Source: Akkermansia muciniphila (GTDB lineage Bacteria; Verrucomicrobiota; Verrucomicrobiia; Verrucomicrobiales; V1-33). Taken from it: a stretch of DNA of 44,962 bases. The notes below the pieces were generated by a model. The model was not told where the DNA came from, did not search any database, and worked only from the letters and a program-made list of their open reading frames with translations. Below are positions 17,360 through 27,502 of the stretch, in pieces. Both the position numbers and the translations under genes were made by a program. The stretch covers positions 1 to 44,962 of the forward strand of contig CAMDJM010000037.1 in NCBI GenBank assembly GCA_945900785.1. Direction: 5' to 3'. Each line of letters starts with the position of its first letter. Within the stretch, counting starts at the first letter, position 1.

Positions 17360-18070
17360 ATGCTTCTCTCCCATCAAATCCGCGGGGGCCACTACTGGTC
17401 GATGATCCTCCCCCGCCACACCGCCCTCACCCTCACCGATTCCACCGGCGGAGCCAACGTCGCCGCCCTGTTCTACAACGCCGACCAGCCCACCGAACGG
17501 TATAACATGCCGGACACCCTCAAAGCCCAGCATACCGCCAAACTCACCACCGGCCACGTGCTCTATTCTGACATGGGCCGCATCCTCTGCTCCATTACCG
17601 AAGACACCCTCGGCTGGCACGACCCCATCGCCGGCCACAGCAATGCGGACCTCGTTCTGGCAAAATACGGTTCCGGATCCTATCAGGACCTCCGGAACGA
17701 CCACTACCGCAACAGCCACGATCTCTTCCTCATCGAATTGGGCAAACACGGCCTCGGCCTCCGCGACCTCGTCCCCAACGCCAACTTTTTCAGCAAAGTT
17801 ACCGTCGATGAAACCGGCCAACTCCACTTCACCCCCGGCCACTCCACCCCCGGCAGCAGCCTCACCCTGCGCATGGAAATGAATGTCCTCGTCGTCCTCA
17901 ACACCTGCCAGCACCCCCTCGACCCTAACTCAGGTTACGCCCCAAAACCCGTGGACCTCACCATCTCCCGCATCCCCTCTGCCCCCGCAGACGATCCCTG
18001 CCGCCTTTCCTGTCCCGAAAACACCCGCGGCTTCCTTAACAACGAAACCTACTTCTCCCTCCGCCCATGA
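17360..18070 (+). CDS. Urea carboxylase-associated protein 2 type / carboxyguanidine deiminase subunit (DUF1989)
   Basis: A 236-residue DUF1989-family protein. Diagnostic stretches are the start [20 protein letters not shown], then [31 protein letters not shown], and [16 protein letters not shown] near the end, where Cys-x-His could be metal ligands. In guanidine-using bacteria the two such proteins form a heteromeric carboxyguanidine deiminase acting after guanidine carboxylation; older annotation calls them urea carboxylase-associated proteins 1 and 2. Its stop overlaps the ATG of the sister gene (ATGA), implying coupled translation. Which number is which is assigned by gene order only. Confidence 0.85.
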   Translation: MLLSHQIRGGHYWSMILPRHTALTLTDSTGGANVAALFYNADQPTERYNMPDTLKAQHTAKLTTGHVLYSDMGRILCSITEDTLGWHDPIAGHSNADLVLAKYGSGSYQDLRNDHYRNSHDLFLIELGKHGLGLRDLVPNANFFSKVTVDETGQLHFTPGHSTPGSSLTLRMEMNVLVVLNTCQHPLDPNSGYAPKPVDLTISRIPSAPADDPCRLSCPENTRGFLNNETYFSLRP

Positions 18071-18714
18071 CCTCCGCTCTCACCGCCAGCCCGCTCGACC
18101 CGGCTGCCGCCTCCTATCAAACCATCATCCGGGCCGGAGACCCCTGGTTCCACCCCATCGCCAAAGGCCAAACCTTCCGCATCACCGACCTCGAAGGCAA
18201 CCAGGCCGTCGATACCCTCTTCTACAGCGCCGAAGACCCCACCGAGCGCTACAGTGCTGACGAAACCATCCGCGCCCAAAATAACATCTACCTGGCCACC
18301 GGCAGCCCCCTCCTCTCCAACCGCCGCCGCCCCCTGCTCACCATCACCGCCGACACCTGTGGCCGCCACGACAGCCTCGGCGGCGGCTGCAGCGCCGAAA
18401 GCAACACCGTCCGCTACAGCCCCGATAAAAAATACATGCACAGTTGCCGCGACAGCTTCCTGCTGGGCCTCAGCCGCGCCCCCATCCCCATGGGCATCCG
18501 CGATCTCGTTCCCAACATTAACTTCTTCATGAACGTCCCCGTCACCCCCACCGGCGGCCTGACCTTTGAGGACGGCATCTCCGCCCCCGGCCGCTACGTC
18601 GAAATGATAGCGGAGCGCGACATCTTCTGCCTCATCTCCAACTGCCCCCAGCTCAACAACCCCTGCAACGGCTACAACCCCACCCCCGCCGGCATCCTCA
18701 TCTGGAACCCTTAA
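18067..18714 (+). CDS. Urea carboxylase-associated protein 1 type / carboxyguanidine deiminase subunit (DUF1989)
   Basis: A 215-residue paralogue of the preceding protein: [56 protein letters not shown] and [20 protein letters not shown]. The DTCGRHD and [11 protein letters not shown] stretches provide Cys and His residues suited to a metal site. It is the expected partner subunit, translated from an overlapping start and followed 52 bases later by the carboxylase gene. The gene order subunit 2 - subunit 1 - carboxylase is the common one for urea/guanidine carboxylase operons. Confidence 0.85.
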   Translation: MTSALTASPLDPAAASYQTIIRAGDPWFHPIAKGQTFRITDLEGNQAVDTLFYSAEDPTERYSADETIRAQNNIYLATGSPLLSNRRRPLLTITADTCGRHDSLGGGCSAESNTVRYSPDKKYMHSCRDSFLLGLSRAPIPMGIRDLVPNINFFMNVPVTPTGGLTFEDGISAPGRYVEMIAERDIFCLISNCPQLNNPCNGYNPTPAGILIWNP

Positions 18715-18722
18715 ACCCCATA

Positions 18723-18743
18723 CCAACAACCAACAACCAACAA
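18723..18743 (+). repeat. Tandem heptamer CCAACAA, three copies
   Basis: Three perfect CCAACAA units, followed by the degenerate CTAATAA and CTACCC, occupy most of the 52-base gap before the carboxylase start. It is the second short tandem repeat within this operon's spacers. Confidence 0.9.
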
Positions 18744-18766
18744 CTAATAACTACCCACCCTCCCCC

Positions 18767-21700
18767 ATGTTCCAAACCGTCCTCATCGCCAACCGCGGAG
18801 CCATCGCCTGCCGCATCATCCGCACCCTCCGGCGCATGGGCATGCGGTCTGTCGCCGTCTATTCGGATGCTGATGCCGACTCCCTCCACGTCCGTCTGGC
18901 CGATGAAGCCATCGCCCTCGGCGACCCCGTCGCTGCCCGCAGTTATCTTGACTTTGAAAAAATCCTGGAAGCTGCCAAAACTTCCGGAGCCCAGGCCATC
19001 CACCCCGGTTACGGCTTCCTCAGCGAGAACGCCGCCTTCGCCACTGCCTGCGCCGCCGCCGGCATCATCTTCATTGGCCCCCGGCCGGAACACATGACCA
19101 TGTTCGGCCTCAAGCACGAAGCCCGCCGCCTCGCTGAACAAGCCGGGGTCCCCATGCTCACCGGCAGCCCCCTCCTCGCCACCACCGAAGACGCCCTCGC
19201 CGCCGCTGCCGCTATCGGTTATCCCGTCATGCTCAAAAGCACCGCCGGAGGGGGCGGCATCGGCATGTCCCTCTGTCCGGATCCTGACGCCCTTACCAAA
19301 TCCTTCGCCGCCGTCTCCCGCATGGGCAGCGCCAATTTCGGCAATGGCGGCGTCTTCCTGGAACGCGCCGTCTCCCGCGCCCGCCACATCGAAGTCCAAA
19401 TCTTCGGCGATGGAAAAGGCCGCGTCCTCGCCCTCACTGAGCGCGACTGCTCCACCCAGCGCCGCAACCAAAAAGTCATTGAAGAATCCCCCGCCCCCCG
19501 CCTCACTCCGGAAGTCCGCGCCTCGCTCCTCGACTGCGCCCGACGCCTGGGGGAAAGCGCCTCCTATGCCTCCGCTGGCACCGTGGAATTCCTCTACGAT
19601 GACGAACGTCAGGATTTTTTCTTTCTTGAAGTCAATACCCGCCTTCAGGTGGAACACGGCGTCACCGAAGAAATCCATCACATCGACCTCGTGGAGTGGA
19701 TGATCCTCCAGGCCGCCGGCGAACTCACCCTCCCTGACCAGCTCGAACCGGACGGCCACTCCATCCAGGTCCGCCTCTACGCGGAAGATCCTCACAAAGA
19801 TTTCCAGCCCTCCACCGGCCTGCTCACCGGCGTCTCCTTCGATCCTGCCCTCCGCATCGAAACCTGGGTCGAGCGCGGCACCGAAGTCAGCGCCTACTAT
19901 GATCCCATGCTGGCAAAACTCATTGCCACCGCCCCCGACCGCCCCGCCGCTCTGGCAAAACTTTCCACTGCCCTCGCCGCCTCCTCCATCCACGGCATCG
20001 AGACCAACCTCGCCTACCTCCGCGCCATTCTCGCCAGTCCCGCCTTCGCCTCCGGCACCCTCACCACCCGCTTTCTTGCCACCTTCCCCTGGCAACCTGT
20101 CACCTTCGATGTCCTTGACCCCGGCCTCGAATGCCTCGTCGTGGACGAGCCCGGCCGCATTGGTTATTGGCACGTCGGCGTCCCCCCCTCGGGGCCCATG
20201 GACCCTCTCAACTTCCGCCTGGGAAACAAGTTGCTCGGCAACCCAGAAGGCGAATCCGGAATTGAAATCACCGCCGCCGGCCCCACTCTCCGCTTCAACT
20301 GCCCGACCCGCATCTGCCTCACTGGAGCAGACCTCCAGGCCACCCTCGACGGCCAGCCGATCCGCCAATACAGCGTCATCCGTGTCGCCGCTGGGCAGGT
20401 GCTGAAAACCGGCTCCATCACCGGCCCCGGCCAGCGCGCCGCCCTCCTCATCGCTGGCGGCATCGACGTTCCCGCTTACCTCGGCAGCAAAACCACCTTC
20501 GCGCTGGGGAAATTCGGTGGCCACGGCGGGCGCCGCCTTCTCCCGGGCGATGTCATTCATCTGACAAGACCAGACACTTCCACCGAAACCCATATCCTCG
20601 CTCTTCCGGCCCGTCCTGTGCTCACCCACGACTGGTCCTGCCGCGTCCTCTACGGCCCCCACGGTGCGCCTGACTTCTTCACGGATGAGGACATCGCCAC
20701 CTTCTTCAGCACCGCCTGGGAAGTCCACTACAACTCCGCCCGCACCGGCGTCAGGCTGATCGGCCCGAAACCGGTCTGGGCCCGCCAGGATGGCGGCGAG
20801 GCCGGGCTCCACCCCAGCAACCTCCACGACAATGCCTACAGCATCGGGGCCATCGACTTCACCGGCGACATGCCCGTGATCCTCGGTCCCGACGGTCCCT
20901 CGCTGGGTGGATTTGTCTGCCCTGCTACTATCATCTCCGCCGACCTCTGGATCATGGGGCAGTTGAAACCCGGCGACCGCATCACCTTCACCTGCGTCAG
21001 TTCGGCCGAAGCCGTGCAGCTCAGCCAGCAACAGGACCTCGCCATCCGCACCCTGAGCCCTCCCCGCGAATTTACCGCCAGACTACAGCTTCTCCCCGGC
21101 TCACCCCTGTTAGGCCAGCTCCCCGCTGCCGGCGACCGCCCCGCCGTGGTCTACCGTCAAAGCGGCGACCGCGCCGTCCTTGTCGAATACGGCCCCATGG
21201 TCCTTGATATCGACCTCCGCTTCCGCGTCCACGCCCTCATGACCTGGCTGGAAGCCCACCGCCAACCCGGCATTCTCGAAATCACCCCTGGCATCCGCTC
21301 CCTCCAGATCCGCTTCGAGCACCGCACCATTTCCTGCGCCGCCGTCCTCGCCCTCCTGCGCGATGCCGAGGACGCCCTGACCGACATCGCCAGCATGGCC
21401 GTCCCTGCCAGCATTGTCCACCTTCCCCTCTCCTGGGACGATCCCAGCACCCGGCTTGCTATTGAAAAATACCAAACTGTCCGCAGGGACGCCCCCTGGT
21501 GCCCCAGCAACATCGAGTTCATCCGCCGCATCAATGGATTGGATAGCATCGAAGACGTTTACCGCACCGTTTTTGATGCCAGCTACCTTGTTATGGGTCT
21601 GGGCGATGTCTATCTTGGTGCGCCCGTCGCCACCCCCATCGATCCCCGCCACCGCCTCGTCACCACCAAATACAACCCCGCCCGCACCTGGACCCCGGAA

Positions 21701-22357
21701 AACGCCGTTGGCATCGGCGGAGCCTACCTTTGCGTTTACGGCATGGAAGGCCCCGGAGGCTATCAATTCGTCGGCCGCACCGTCCCCATGTGGAACCGCT
21801 TCCGCGTCACCGCCGACTTCCCGGAAGGCACCCCGTGGCTGCTCCGCTTCTTCGATCAGATCCGCTTCTATCCCGTTAACGAAACCGAACTTACCACCCT
21901 CCGCCGCGATCTCCTCACCGGCAATTTCAAACTCAGGATCGAAGAAACCACCTTCAGCCTCGCCACCTACCGCCAATTCCTCGCGGACCACGCGGATTCC
22001 ATCGCCGCCTTCAAATCCAAACAACAAAGCGCCTTCGAAGCCGAGCGCGAACGGTGGCGCGCCACCGGCCAGCTCACCTACGAAGCCCCCGAGCCGCCCC
22101 CCGAAGCCCCCGCCACCCCCATCCCGCCGGGCAGCCAGCCGGTCTACAACCATATCGCCGGCAACCTCTGGAAAATCCTCGTCAACGAAGGCCAAACCGT
22201 CAGCGCCGGCCAGCCCCTCCTCATTATCGAAAGCATGAAAATGGAGATCACCCTGCCCGCCCCTGCACCCGGCCTCATCACCGCCATCCTCTGCCGCCCC
22301 GACACCCCCGTAAAACCCGGCCAGGCCCTCATCGCCATGGAAATGACTGGCCCATAA
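18767..22357 (+). CDS. Biotin-dependent urea (or guanidine) carboxylase
   Basis: A 1196-residue intact multidomain enzyme, the usual length for the family. Residues 1-445 are biotin carboxylase (VLIANRGAIACRIIRTLRR at the N-terminus, KSTAGGGGIGMSL as ATP-grasp loop, FFLEVNTRLQVEHGVTE as catalytic loop). Residues about 460-765 and 780-1070 are the two carboxyltransferase halves (AHS2- and AHS1-like; PSGPMDPLNFRLGNKLLGNP and MGLGDVYLGAPVA are recognisable). Residues 1125-1196 are the biotinyl domain with Lys1158 in IESMKMEI. It carboxylates urea to allophanate or guanidine to carboxyguanidine using ATP and bicarbonate. The upstream DUF1989 pair favours guanidine. No allophanate hydrolase gene follows in the window. 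Confidence 0.93.
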   Translation: MFQTVLIANRGAIACRIIRTLRRMGMRSVAVYSDADADSLHVRLADEAIALGDPVAARSYLDFEKILEAAKTSGAQAIHPGYGFLSENAAFATACAAAGIIFIGPRPEHMTMFGLKHEARRLAEQAGVPMLTGSPLLATTEDALAAAAAIGYPVMLKSTAGGGGIGMSLCPDPDALTKSFAAVSRMGSANFGNGGVFLERAVSRARHIEVQIFGDGKGRVLALTERDCSTQRRNQKVIEESPAPRLTPEVRASLLDCARRLGESASYASAGTVEFLYDDERQDFFFLEVNTRLQVEHGVTEEIHHIDLVEWMILQAAGELTLPDQLEPDGHSIQVRLYAEDPHKDFQPSTGLLTGVSFDPALRIETWVERGTEVSAYYDPMLAKLIATAPDRPAALAKLSTALAASSIHGIETNLAYLRAILASPAFASGTLTTRFLATFPWQPVTFDVLDPGLECLVVDEPGRIGYWHVGVPPSGPMDPLNFRLGNKLLGNPEGESGIEITAAGPTLRFNCPTRICLTGADLQATLDGQPIRQYSVIRVAAGQVLKTGSITGPGQRAALLIAGGIDVPAYLGSKTTFALGKFGGHGGRRLLPGDVIHLTRPDTSTETHILALPARPVLTHDWSCRVLYGPHGAPDFFTDEDIATFFSTAWEVHYNSARTGVRLIGPKPVWARQDGGEAGLHPSNLHDNAYSIGAIDFTGDMPVILGPDGPSLGGFVCPATIISADLWIMGQLKPGDRITFTCVSSAEAVQLSQQQDLAIRTLSPPREFTARLQLLPGSPLLGQLPAAGDRPAVVYRQSGDRAVLVEYGPMVLDIDLRFRVHALMTWLEAHRQPGILEITPGIRSLQIRFEHRTISCAAVLALLRDAEDALTDIASMAVPASIVHLPLSWDDPSTRLAIEKYQTVRRDAPWCPSNIEFIRRINGLDSIEDVYRTVFDASYLVMGLGDVYLGAPVATPIDPRHRLVTTKYNPARTWTPENAVGIGGAYLCVYGMEGPGGYQFVGRTVPMWNRFRVTADFPEGTPWLLRFFDQIRFYPVNETELTTLRRDLLTGNFKLRIEETTFSLATYRQFLADHADSIAAFKSKQQSAFEAERERWRATGQLTYEAPEPPPEAPATPIPPGSQPVYNHIAGNLWKILVNEGQTVSAGQPLLIIESMKMEITLPAPAPGLITAILCRPDTPVKPGQALIAMEMTGP

Positions 22358-22800
22358 CTCTATCCGGATCAGACCGGCACCCAAAGCTTTCCTCAAGCCC
22401 GCCGGCCGACCCGCGGCCACCCAAGCTCCGGGTTCCGGAATTCCTGTTAGATGCGGAAAATACCCGCGCCGCCGTCGCTGCGGCGGATGGCGAACCCGCA
22501 GCGGCGTTTTGGCAGACGGAGCAGGTGACCTATCTGCGGCATTTCCTGCCCGGCGGCAGTGAGACCAAAAATGCACCTCTGGCCCCAGATGGCCACCGAA
22601 ACTGGATCGTCAGCGGGATGGAGAAGCCGTAGCCGTCATGGACCGCGAAGCCGCGCCTTGCTCCGGCTGTCGGGCGCCATTGCCATTGGGGCAGGGTGAA
22701 ATTTCCCGGTCCGCGGCAAAATTCTTTGTCACACGGCCAACAAAACCACGCACAAAGCACGCCGCCGGATTTTTTCTGGCGCGAATTCATCCACGCCGCC
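22358..22800 (+). other. Intergenic region with a possible gene remnant (22428-22632)
   Basis: Between the carboxylase and the large secreted protein, one plus-strand frame from about 22428 to a TAG at 22632 has coding-like composition (LRVPEFLLDAENTRAAVAAA ... GGSETKNAPLAPDGHRNWIV). It has no start codon of its own and matches nothing I recognise, so it may be the tail of a lost gene. It is not an allophanate hydrolase end that I can identify. From 22633 to 22800 I see no gene and no clear promoter. Confidence 0.35.
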
Positions 22801-25800
22801 ATGAAATCCCGCTCCTACCTTGCCCGCCATATCCTCCTCGGCGTCTGCCTTGTGCCCGGCTCCGACGCCTTCTCCCAAACCGTGCGCACCTGGGTGGGCA
22901 CCTCGCCAGGCCAATTCCTCACTGGTTCGAACTGGACTCCCTCCGGCGTTCCTTCGGGTGCGGAATCCCGCGTAAGAATTGACAACGGGGCTGCCGCCAA
23001 CGCGGATGTCGTGCTTTCCGGCGACGACGCGACCATTGGCGGACTTGGCGTGACCTTCGGCGACCAGCTTCGCATCAGTTCCGGCACGACCCTCACGCTG
23101 CAGCGGGCTGGCTTCACCATGCCGGTGGATAATGCCGGCACCATCGCCGTTGGCGCGGGTCATCTCCAACTCGCCGGTGATGTGGCACTAAACGGCTTTG
23201 GCACGCTGACCCTGGCGGGCGGCCAGATCAAGGCGACGACGGCACCGGCACCGGGAGGCGTGCATTTCGATGTGCTCACCAATCGCTCCGACATCAAAGG
23301 CTATGGCACCGTGGTTCCCGCCGTGGAAAACGGAGAATTGATTCAGGCCAATACCGCCGGGCAGACCCTCAGCCTGCTGACGGTGGTTGATAATGTCTCG
23401 GGCATCCTGGAAGCCAGCAGCGGTGGCACGCTCTCCATTGGCAAGAGCAGTGACATCCTGAACAGCAGCGGAATGATCCGCGCCAATGCCGGCTCGACGG
23501 TTGCGTTCCTCGGCAGCATCCACGGCGGCTCGCTGCATAATAACGGCGGCACCCTCAAGTCCGTGGGCCGCGACGTGACACAACTCGACGGCGTCACCAT
23601 CACAGGCGGCAAAATCCAAATCCTGCCTGATCCCACCCTGTCCGGTGTGGCTGCGGGAAATGAGTTCTATTTCAAAGGAACCATCACCAACCGCGGTGAA
23701 CTCGCCTGCGAGGGAACGCATCCCACAGCGGTCTCCCACCTCGGGTTCGTCGGCCCGGTGCAGTTCCAGGGCGGCGGCTCGCTCAAGCTGAATCAGGGCG
23801 GGCCTGGCACCGGCGGCCCGGCGGCCCTCATGCGCTACAATTTCTCCGTGGAAAACCCGGCCGTCCCCGAGGAACCATTTCTTGAGAAGATCATCAATGG
23901 CCTGACGCCGCCTCCGCCTCCCCCCACCAACCCTCCCACGCCTCCCAAGCCTCCACCTGATCCCACCTTAGCCCAGCAGCATACCATTGAAGGGGCGGGC
24001 CGCATCGAAGTGGAAGTGCTGAACCAGCGCGGCGGCACCATCAGAAATCCGGCCACCGCCACAGGGCCGCTCGTGCTGGAGAATCTGGTCACGAACCTCG
24101 GCACCATCACCTCCGCCAAAGCCCTGACGTTTCAGGGCGTCAACGGCTTCACAGTGGACAACGAGCCTGAGGGTAAAGTCATCATCACTGGCGGCACCTT
24201 CGGCCTCAACAGCACGGTGCTGGCAAACAAAGGAGAAGTGAAACTCACCGGGAACACGGAGGGCACCGCCACAGGCAGCATTGTCAACACCGGCACCCTG
24301 GAGGTTTCCGGGAACTCCTCCCTGACATTCACCAGCTTCTCGCCCTCCTCCACGCCCCTCCAGAACAACGGCACGCTGAAGATTCTGGGGGCCGCTACGG
24401 TGAATCTGAATGCGAAGTTCGAGCAAAGCCCGAACGGCACGCTTGAGATCGGTTTCAATTCCGCAGCGGATTTCGGCCGCATCAACGCCCTCGCGGGAGA
24501 TTCAGTTTCCACCCTGGCAGGCAAGCTGAAAGCGGTGCTTGCGGACGATTTTACCCCGGCCATCGGAACCCAGTTTCAGATTTTCACCGGAGCCTGTCAG
24601 GGACACTTTACGGGCAGTTCCCTCGTCCCCCTGCCGGGCAATGCCGATGCCGCGCTGCAGATTATTTACGAACCGTATCCCGGAGTTGACGGATTGCCCA
24701 TCCCAAACCTCCACTCCGCCGTCTTGGTTCGCGTGGTCCCGGCGGAAATCAGGAACCTGTCCTCTTCGGAAACGGTGGACGGACTCGTCGATGGAGTCGC
24801 ACACTATGTGGCGGCCTCAAATGGCGCGATTGTGGATATCAATCCCGGTAATTCGAACAGTTTGGGGTTAAGCCTGAGTGCCGAAGTTGCTTCGTGCATC
24901 CGGATGAAGCTCGCGCAACTAGCCGAAGTCAATACGGGCTCCGCCACGTTTCACGGGAAAATCAGTCTGGATGTCCCACCTTCCGCCACATTCAGGATCC
25001 AAAGCGATGGCACGGTGCCGGATTTTGCGCAATTGAATCTCAAGGGGAAGGTCGGGGGGGCGATCAGGATCGATGGGGGCCAGTTCATCTATAAGGAGGC
25101 GGCCACCCGCGACATCTTCCATAACGGTTATGTTTCCAGTAAAATTTCCGAGCAGTATCAGTCGGTGGAGAACTACTTGAATCCGGGCGGCGAGGCCTTC
25201 GATTCCCTGAGAAAGCAGGTCGAGGCCGCCATTCTGGGGGTTCTTCCGCAGGAACTGGACCCGGATCGGGTGATCCAAACAACCCGCATCATTGCGCTGG
25301 GCGGCGGGAACATTGTGGCCAATGGCGGGGGAAATTTAACGTTGATTCCTGGAGGCAATTTCAGCGTTTCTGAAATCCACTTAATGCTCAGAAAACCGGG
25401 GTTTGATCTTATCGGGGACCTCGCCAACAAACTTGCATCAGGTAACTCGCATTTCAACGCAGCTGTCCTCCTTCCCGCCGTGAGTAGCATCGTGGCGATG
25501 GGCGGTGCGCACTTCGATCCTCTGGTCCTCAACCGCGTCTCGAGGATCGTCGCCAACGGCGGAGGGAATTTCAGCACTACGCTTGATCTTGTCCAAACCG
25601 TCAGCCTGACCGCTCTGGAGACGAGGAACCAGATCGTTGCCAACGGTGGAGGCAATCTTATCACTATTCCTCTGGCACAGATGCTGCCCCAGATCAGTAA
25701 TTCGCTCAACATGGTCTTTACCAACTCAGTTGTAGCCAATGGGGAAATGAATTTGACGGTATTAAATGACTCGAAACATACCTTCGAGAATATCGGCTTA

Positions 25801-26958
25801 GCGCCCCGCGGTGCCGTGCGGCCCAGAAATGAAATCCTGAACCGCTTGGTGGTGGCAGGGGATTACACGCAGTCAAAGGCAGGGTTCACACAACTATTGA
25901 TCCTGGGCTCAAATCGATATGACCAGGTGGTGGTGGAGGGCAAAGCGCTCCTGGATGGCGGTATCGGAGTCCTTTTTTCCGATCCCGATGTGCTGGCTGC
26001 CACATTTGCTCCTGCAAACGGATCTTCCTTTGACGTGATGATTGCCAGCGAATTCACCATTACGCAGGGTTTTAAACTCATGCTGCCAATCCTTGCAACG
26101 GGACAGGTGTGGTCCCATCAATTCGTGGACCTCGGCAATGGCACCGGAGCGCTGCGGCTGAGCGTGAATGACATCAATGCCGCACCGGAGATTACCGTGG
26201 AGGGCCCGGGCGGAGCGGCCATCGCGGCTGGCGGCAGCCAGAGCTTCGGCACCGTGGAGCCAGGCAATTTGGCCAGCATTTCCTTCACCATCCGCAATAC
26301 CGGCAGCGCAAACCTAACTGGTCTCAAAACATTCATCGACGGCACTGATGCCTTGGAGTTTTCTGTCAGCACCGAGCCGTCGGCCCCGGTCAGCGGCGGC
26401 AACAACACGACCTTTACCGTGGACTTTTTCCCGTTCACCGACGGAGCCAAAACCGCCGTGCTGCACATCGCCAGCAATGACGCGGACAGGAATCCCTACG
26501 ACATTATCCTCACGGGCACCGGAGGCACTGCCGCTGTCCAGAACTATACCGACTGGGCGGCTGCCGCTGGCCTCACGGGCGGCAACGCCCAGCCGCTCGC
26601 CGCACCCCACGGTGATGGCGTGCCCAACTGGCTCAAATACGCGTTCGGCATGAACGGAAGCGCCGCCGACCAGAGAATCTACGATCCGCTCACCGGCACA
26701 CCGGGCCTGCCCAACATCAGCTATTCCATCAATGGCACGGAAATCCACCTTCAGGTAATCTTCCAGCGCCGCATCGGCAGTGCGCAGACCTATACACCGA
26801 AAACAAGCGACAGCCTCGCCGCAGACTCCTGGATTCCCATTCCTGGTCCAACCGGCTTCACCCCGGTCTCCATGGAATGGGAACAAGTCTCCTACGATAT
26901 CGTGCTCGACGCGGCGTCGGCCCCCGTGGGGTTTGCCGTAGTCGAAGTGTCGCAGTAG
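22801..26958 (+). CDS. Large secreted repeat protein with choice-of-anchor D-type domain
   Basis: 1385 residues from an ATG giving a signal-peptide-like start (MKSRSYLARHILLGVCLVPG, then DAFSQT). Next come TWVGTSPGQFLTGSNW, a pattern typical of autotransporter-like passenger starts, and long Gly/Asn/Thr-rich beta-helix sequence. A proline hinge (PPPPPPTNPPTPPKPPPD) lies near residue 370. Between residues 830 and 950 the motif IVANGGGN occurs three times with near variants. Residues about 1130-1243 resemble a choice-of-anchor D (Ig-like) domain (GTVEPGNLASISFTIRNTGS). The tail contains HGDGVPNWLKYAFGMNGSA. No C-terminal beta-barrel or sorting signal is seen. It is probably an exported surface or matrix protein. 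The frame is open upstream to 22696, but the signal peptide fixes the start. Confidence 0.75.
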   Translation: MKSRSYLARHILLGVCLVPGSDAFSQTVRTWVGTSPGQFLTGSNWTPSGVPSGAESRVRIDNGAAANADVVLSGDDATIGGLGVTFGDQLRISSGTTLTLQRAGFTMPVDNAGTIAVGAGHLQLAGDVALNGFGTLTLAGGQIKATTAPAPGGVHFDVLTNRSDIKGYGTVVPAVENGELIQANTAGQTLSLLTVVDNVSGILEASSGGTLSIGKSSDILNSSGMIRANAGSTVAFLGSIHGGSLHNNGGTLKSVGRDVTQLDGVTITGGKIQILPDPTLSGVAAGNEFYFKGTITNRGELACEGTHPTAVSHLGFVGPVQFQGGGSLKLNQGGPGTGGPAALMRYNFSVENPAVPEEPFLEKIINGLTPPPPPPTNPPTPPKPPPDPTLAQQHTIEGAGRIEVEVLNQRGGTIRNPATATGPLVLENLVTNLGTITSAKALTFQGVNGFTVDNEPEGKVIITGGTFGLNSTVLANKGEVKLTGNTEGTATGSIVNTGTLEVSGNSSLTFTSFSPSSTPLQNNGTLKILGAATVNLNAKFEQSPNGTLEIGFNSAADFGRINALAGDSVSTLAGKLKAVLADDFTPAIGTQFQIFTGACQGHFTGSSLVPLPGNADAALQIIYEPYPGVDGLPIPNLHSAVLVRVVPAEIRNLSSSETVDGLVDGVAHYVAASNGAIVDINPGNSNSLGLSLSAEVASCIRMKLAQLAEVNTGSATFHGKISLDVPPSATFRIQSDGTVPDFAQLNLKGKVGGAIRIDGGQFIYKEAATRDIFHNGYVSSKISEQYQSVENYLNPGGEAFDSLRKQVEAAILGVLPQELDPDRVIQTTRIIALGGGNIVANGGGNLTLIPGGNFSVSEIHLMLRKPGFDLIGDLANKLASGNSHFNAAVLLPAVSSIVAMGGAHFDPLVLNRVSRIVANGGGNFSTTLDLVQTVSLTALETRNQIVANGGGNLITIPLAQMLPQISNSLNMVFTNSVVANGEMNLTVLNDSKHTFENIGLAPRGAVRPRNEILNRLVVAGDYTQSKAGFTQLLILGSNRYDQVVVEGKALLDGGIGVLFSDPDVLAATFAPANGSSFDVMIASEFTITQGFKLMLPILATGQVWSHQFVDLGNGTGALRLSVNDINAAPEITVEGPGGAAIAAGGSQSFGTVEPGNLASISFTIRNTGSANLTGLKTFIDGTDALEFSVSTEPSAPVSGGNNTTFTVDFFPFTDGAKTAVLHIASNDADRNPYDIILTGTGGTAAVQNYTDWAAAAGLTGGNAQPLAAPHGDGVPNWLKYAFGMNGSAADQRIYDPLTGTPGLPNISYSINGTEIHLQVIFQRRIGSAQTYTPKTSDSLAADSWIPIPGPTGFTPVSMEWEQVSYDIVLDAASAPVGFAVVEVSQ

Positions 26959-27245
26959 CGAACCTTGGAGCTTGCGCTGGAGGGGGCGCACTTTCCACTT
27001 TGCAGCGCCGCCCGCTGGGACACCGGCGCGGTGTGCTCTGCCACGTGGACGCTTTCCCCGGCGGACCAACTGGTGGCCGCGCCATTCAGGGCGGCCATGA
27101 CGGCGGCAAAGGCAGCATTGCCCGCGATGGCGGTGGTGGCGCGCGGCACGGTGTCCGCCAGGACCTCACTCATGAGGGGGAAGCTGGCGTAGGTGGCGGC
27201 GGGGAATTGGTTTTCGGCATATTTGGAGGGCTTGGTGGTGGCCAT
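26892..27245 (-). CDS. Hypothetical protein, possibly truncated
   Basis: A 117-residue frame on the minus strand, beginning MATTKPSKYAENQFPAATYA and continuing ASFPLMSEVLADTVPRATTA; the first 60-75 residues have sensible composition. The last 20 or so overlap the 3' end of the large convergent gene by 67 bases and look random, so a once longer protein may have been cut here. No ribosome binding site is visible. I do not recognise the family. A short frame ending just upstream at 27291 (YRFPLHGAAGPRLSRYIRYF) might be the tail of a neighbouring lost gene. Confidence 0.4.
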   Translation of the reverse strand: MATTKPSKYAENQFPAATYASFPLMSEVLADTVPRATTAIAGNAAFAAVMAALNGAATSWSAGESVHVAEHTAPVSQRAALQSGKCAPSSASSKVRYCDTSTTANPTGADAASSTIS

Positions 27246-27502
27246 GGGAGGTGTTTTTTGGTTTGGTTTGCAGAGTGGGGTGGTGGGCGGCTATCGCAGC
27301 AAAGCCGGGATGGCCTGGAACACCGCCGGCCCGGAGTGTTTGCGGAAATAGCGGATATAGCGGGAAAGTCTGGGGCCAGCCGCACCGTGCAAGGGAAAGC
27401 GATACGTCGGGGCTGGACCGGGAGTCGGTGCCTGGCGGCTGGGGTTGGTGATGAAGGGGCGAACCCCGGAAAGGCGGAGGATTCGTGGAACGGGCGCAGA
27501 GT
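27246..27502. other. Non-coding or decayed stretch left of the REP cluster
   Basis: No complete gene. The minus-strand frame ending at 27291 has a coding-like last 40 residues, but upstream it runs through REP palindromes. From about 27477 a segment GGAGGATTCGTGGAACGGGC recurs at about 27717, showing that a unit including a REP pair was duplicated. Confidence 0.4.

Noticed and set aside
17294..17914. Minus-strand protein with a GKWGNGEM repeat tail
   Set aside because: The repeat is merely the translation of the (CCCCATTT) octamers and the rest is antisense to the DUF1989 gene.
18698..21031. A 777-codon open frame on the minus strand
   Set aside because: It is antisense to the clearly recognisable carboxylase, has Gly/Glu/Ala-biased composition without motifs, and arises from GC-rich codon bias. 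The same holds for 29699-31657 plus (antisense to icd) and 7132-8703 minus.
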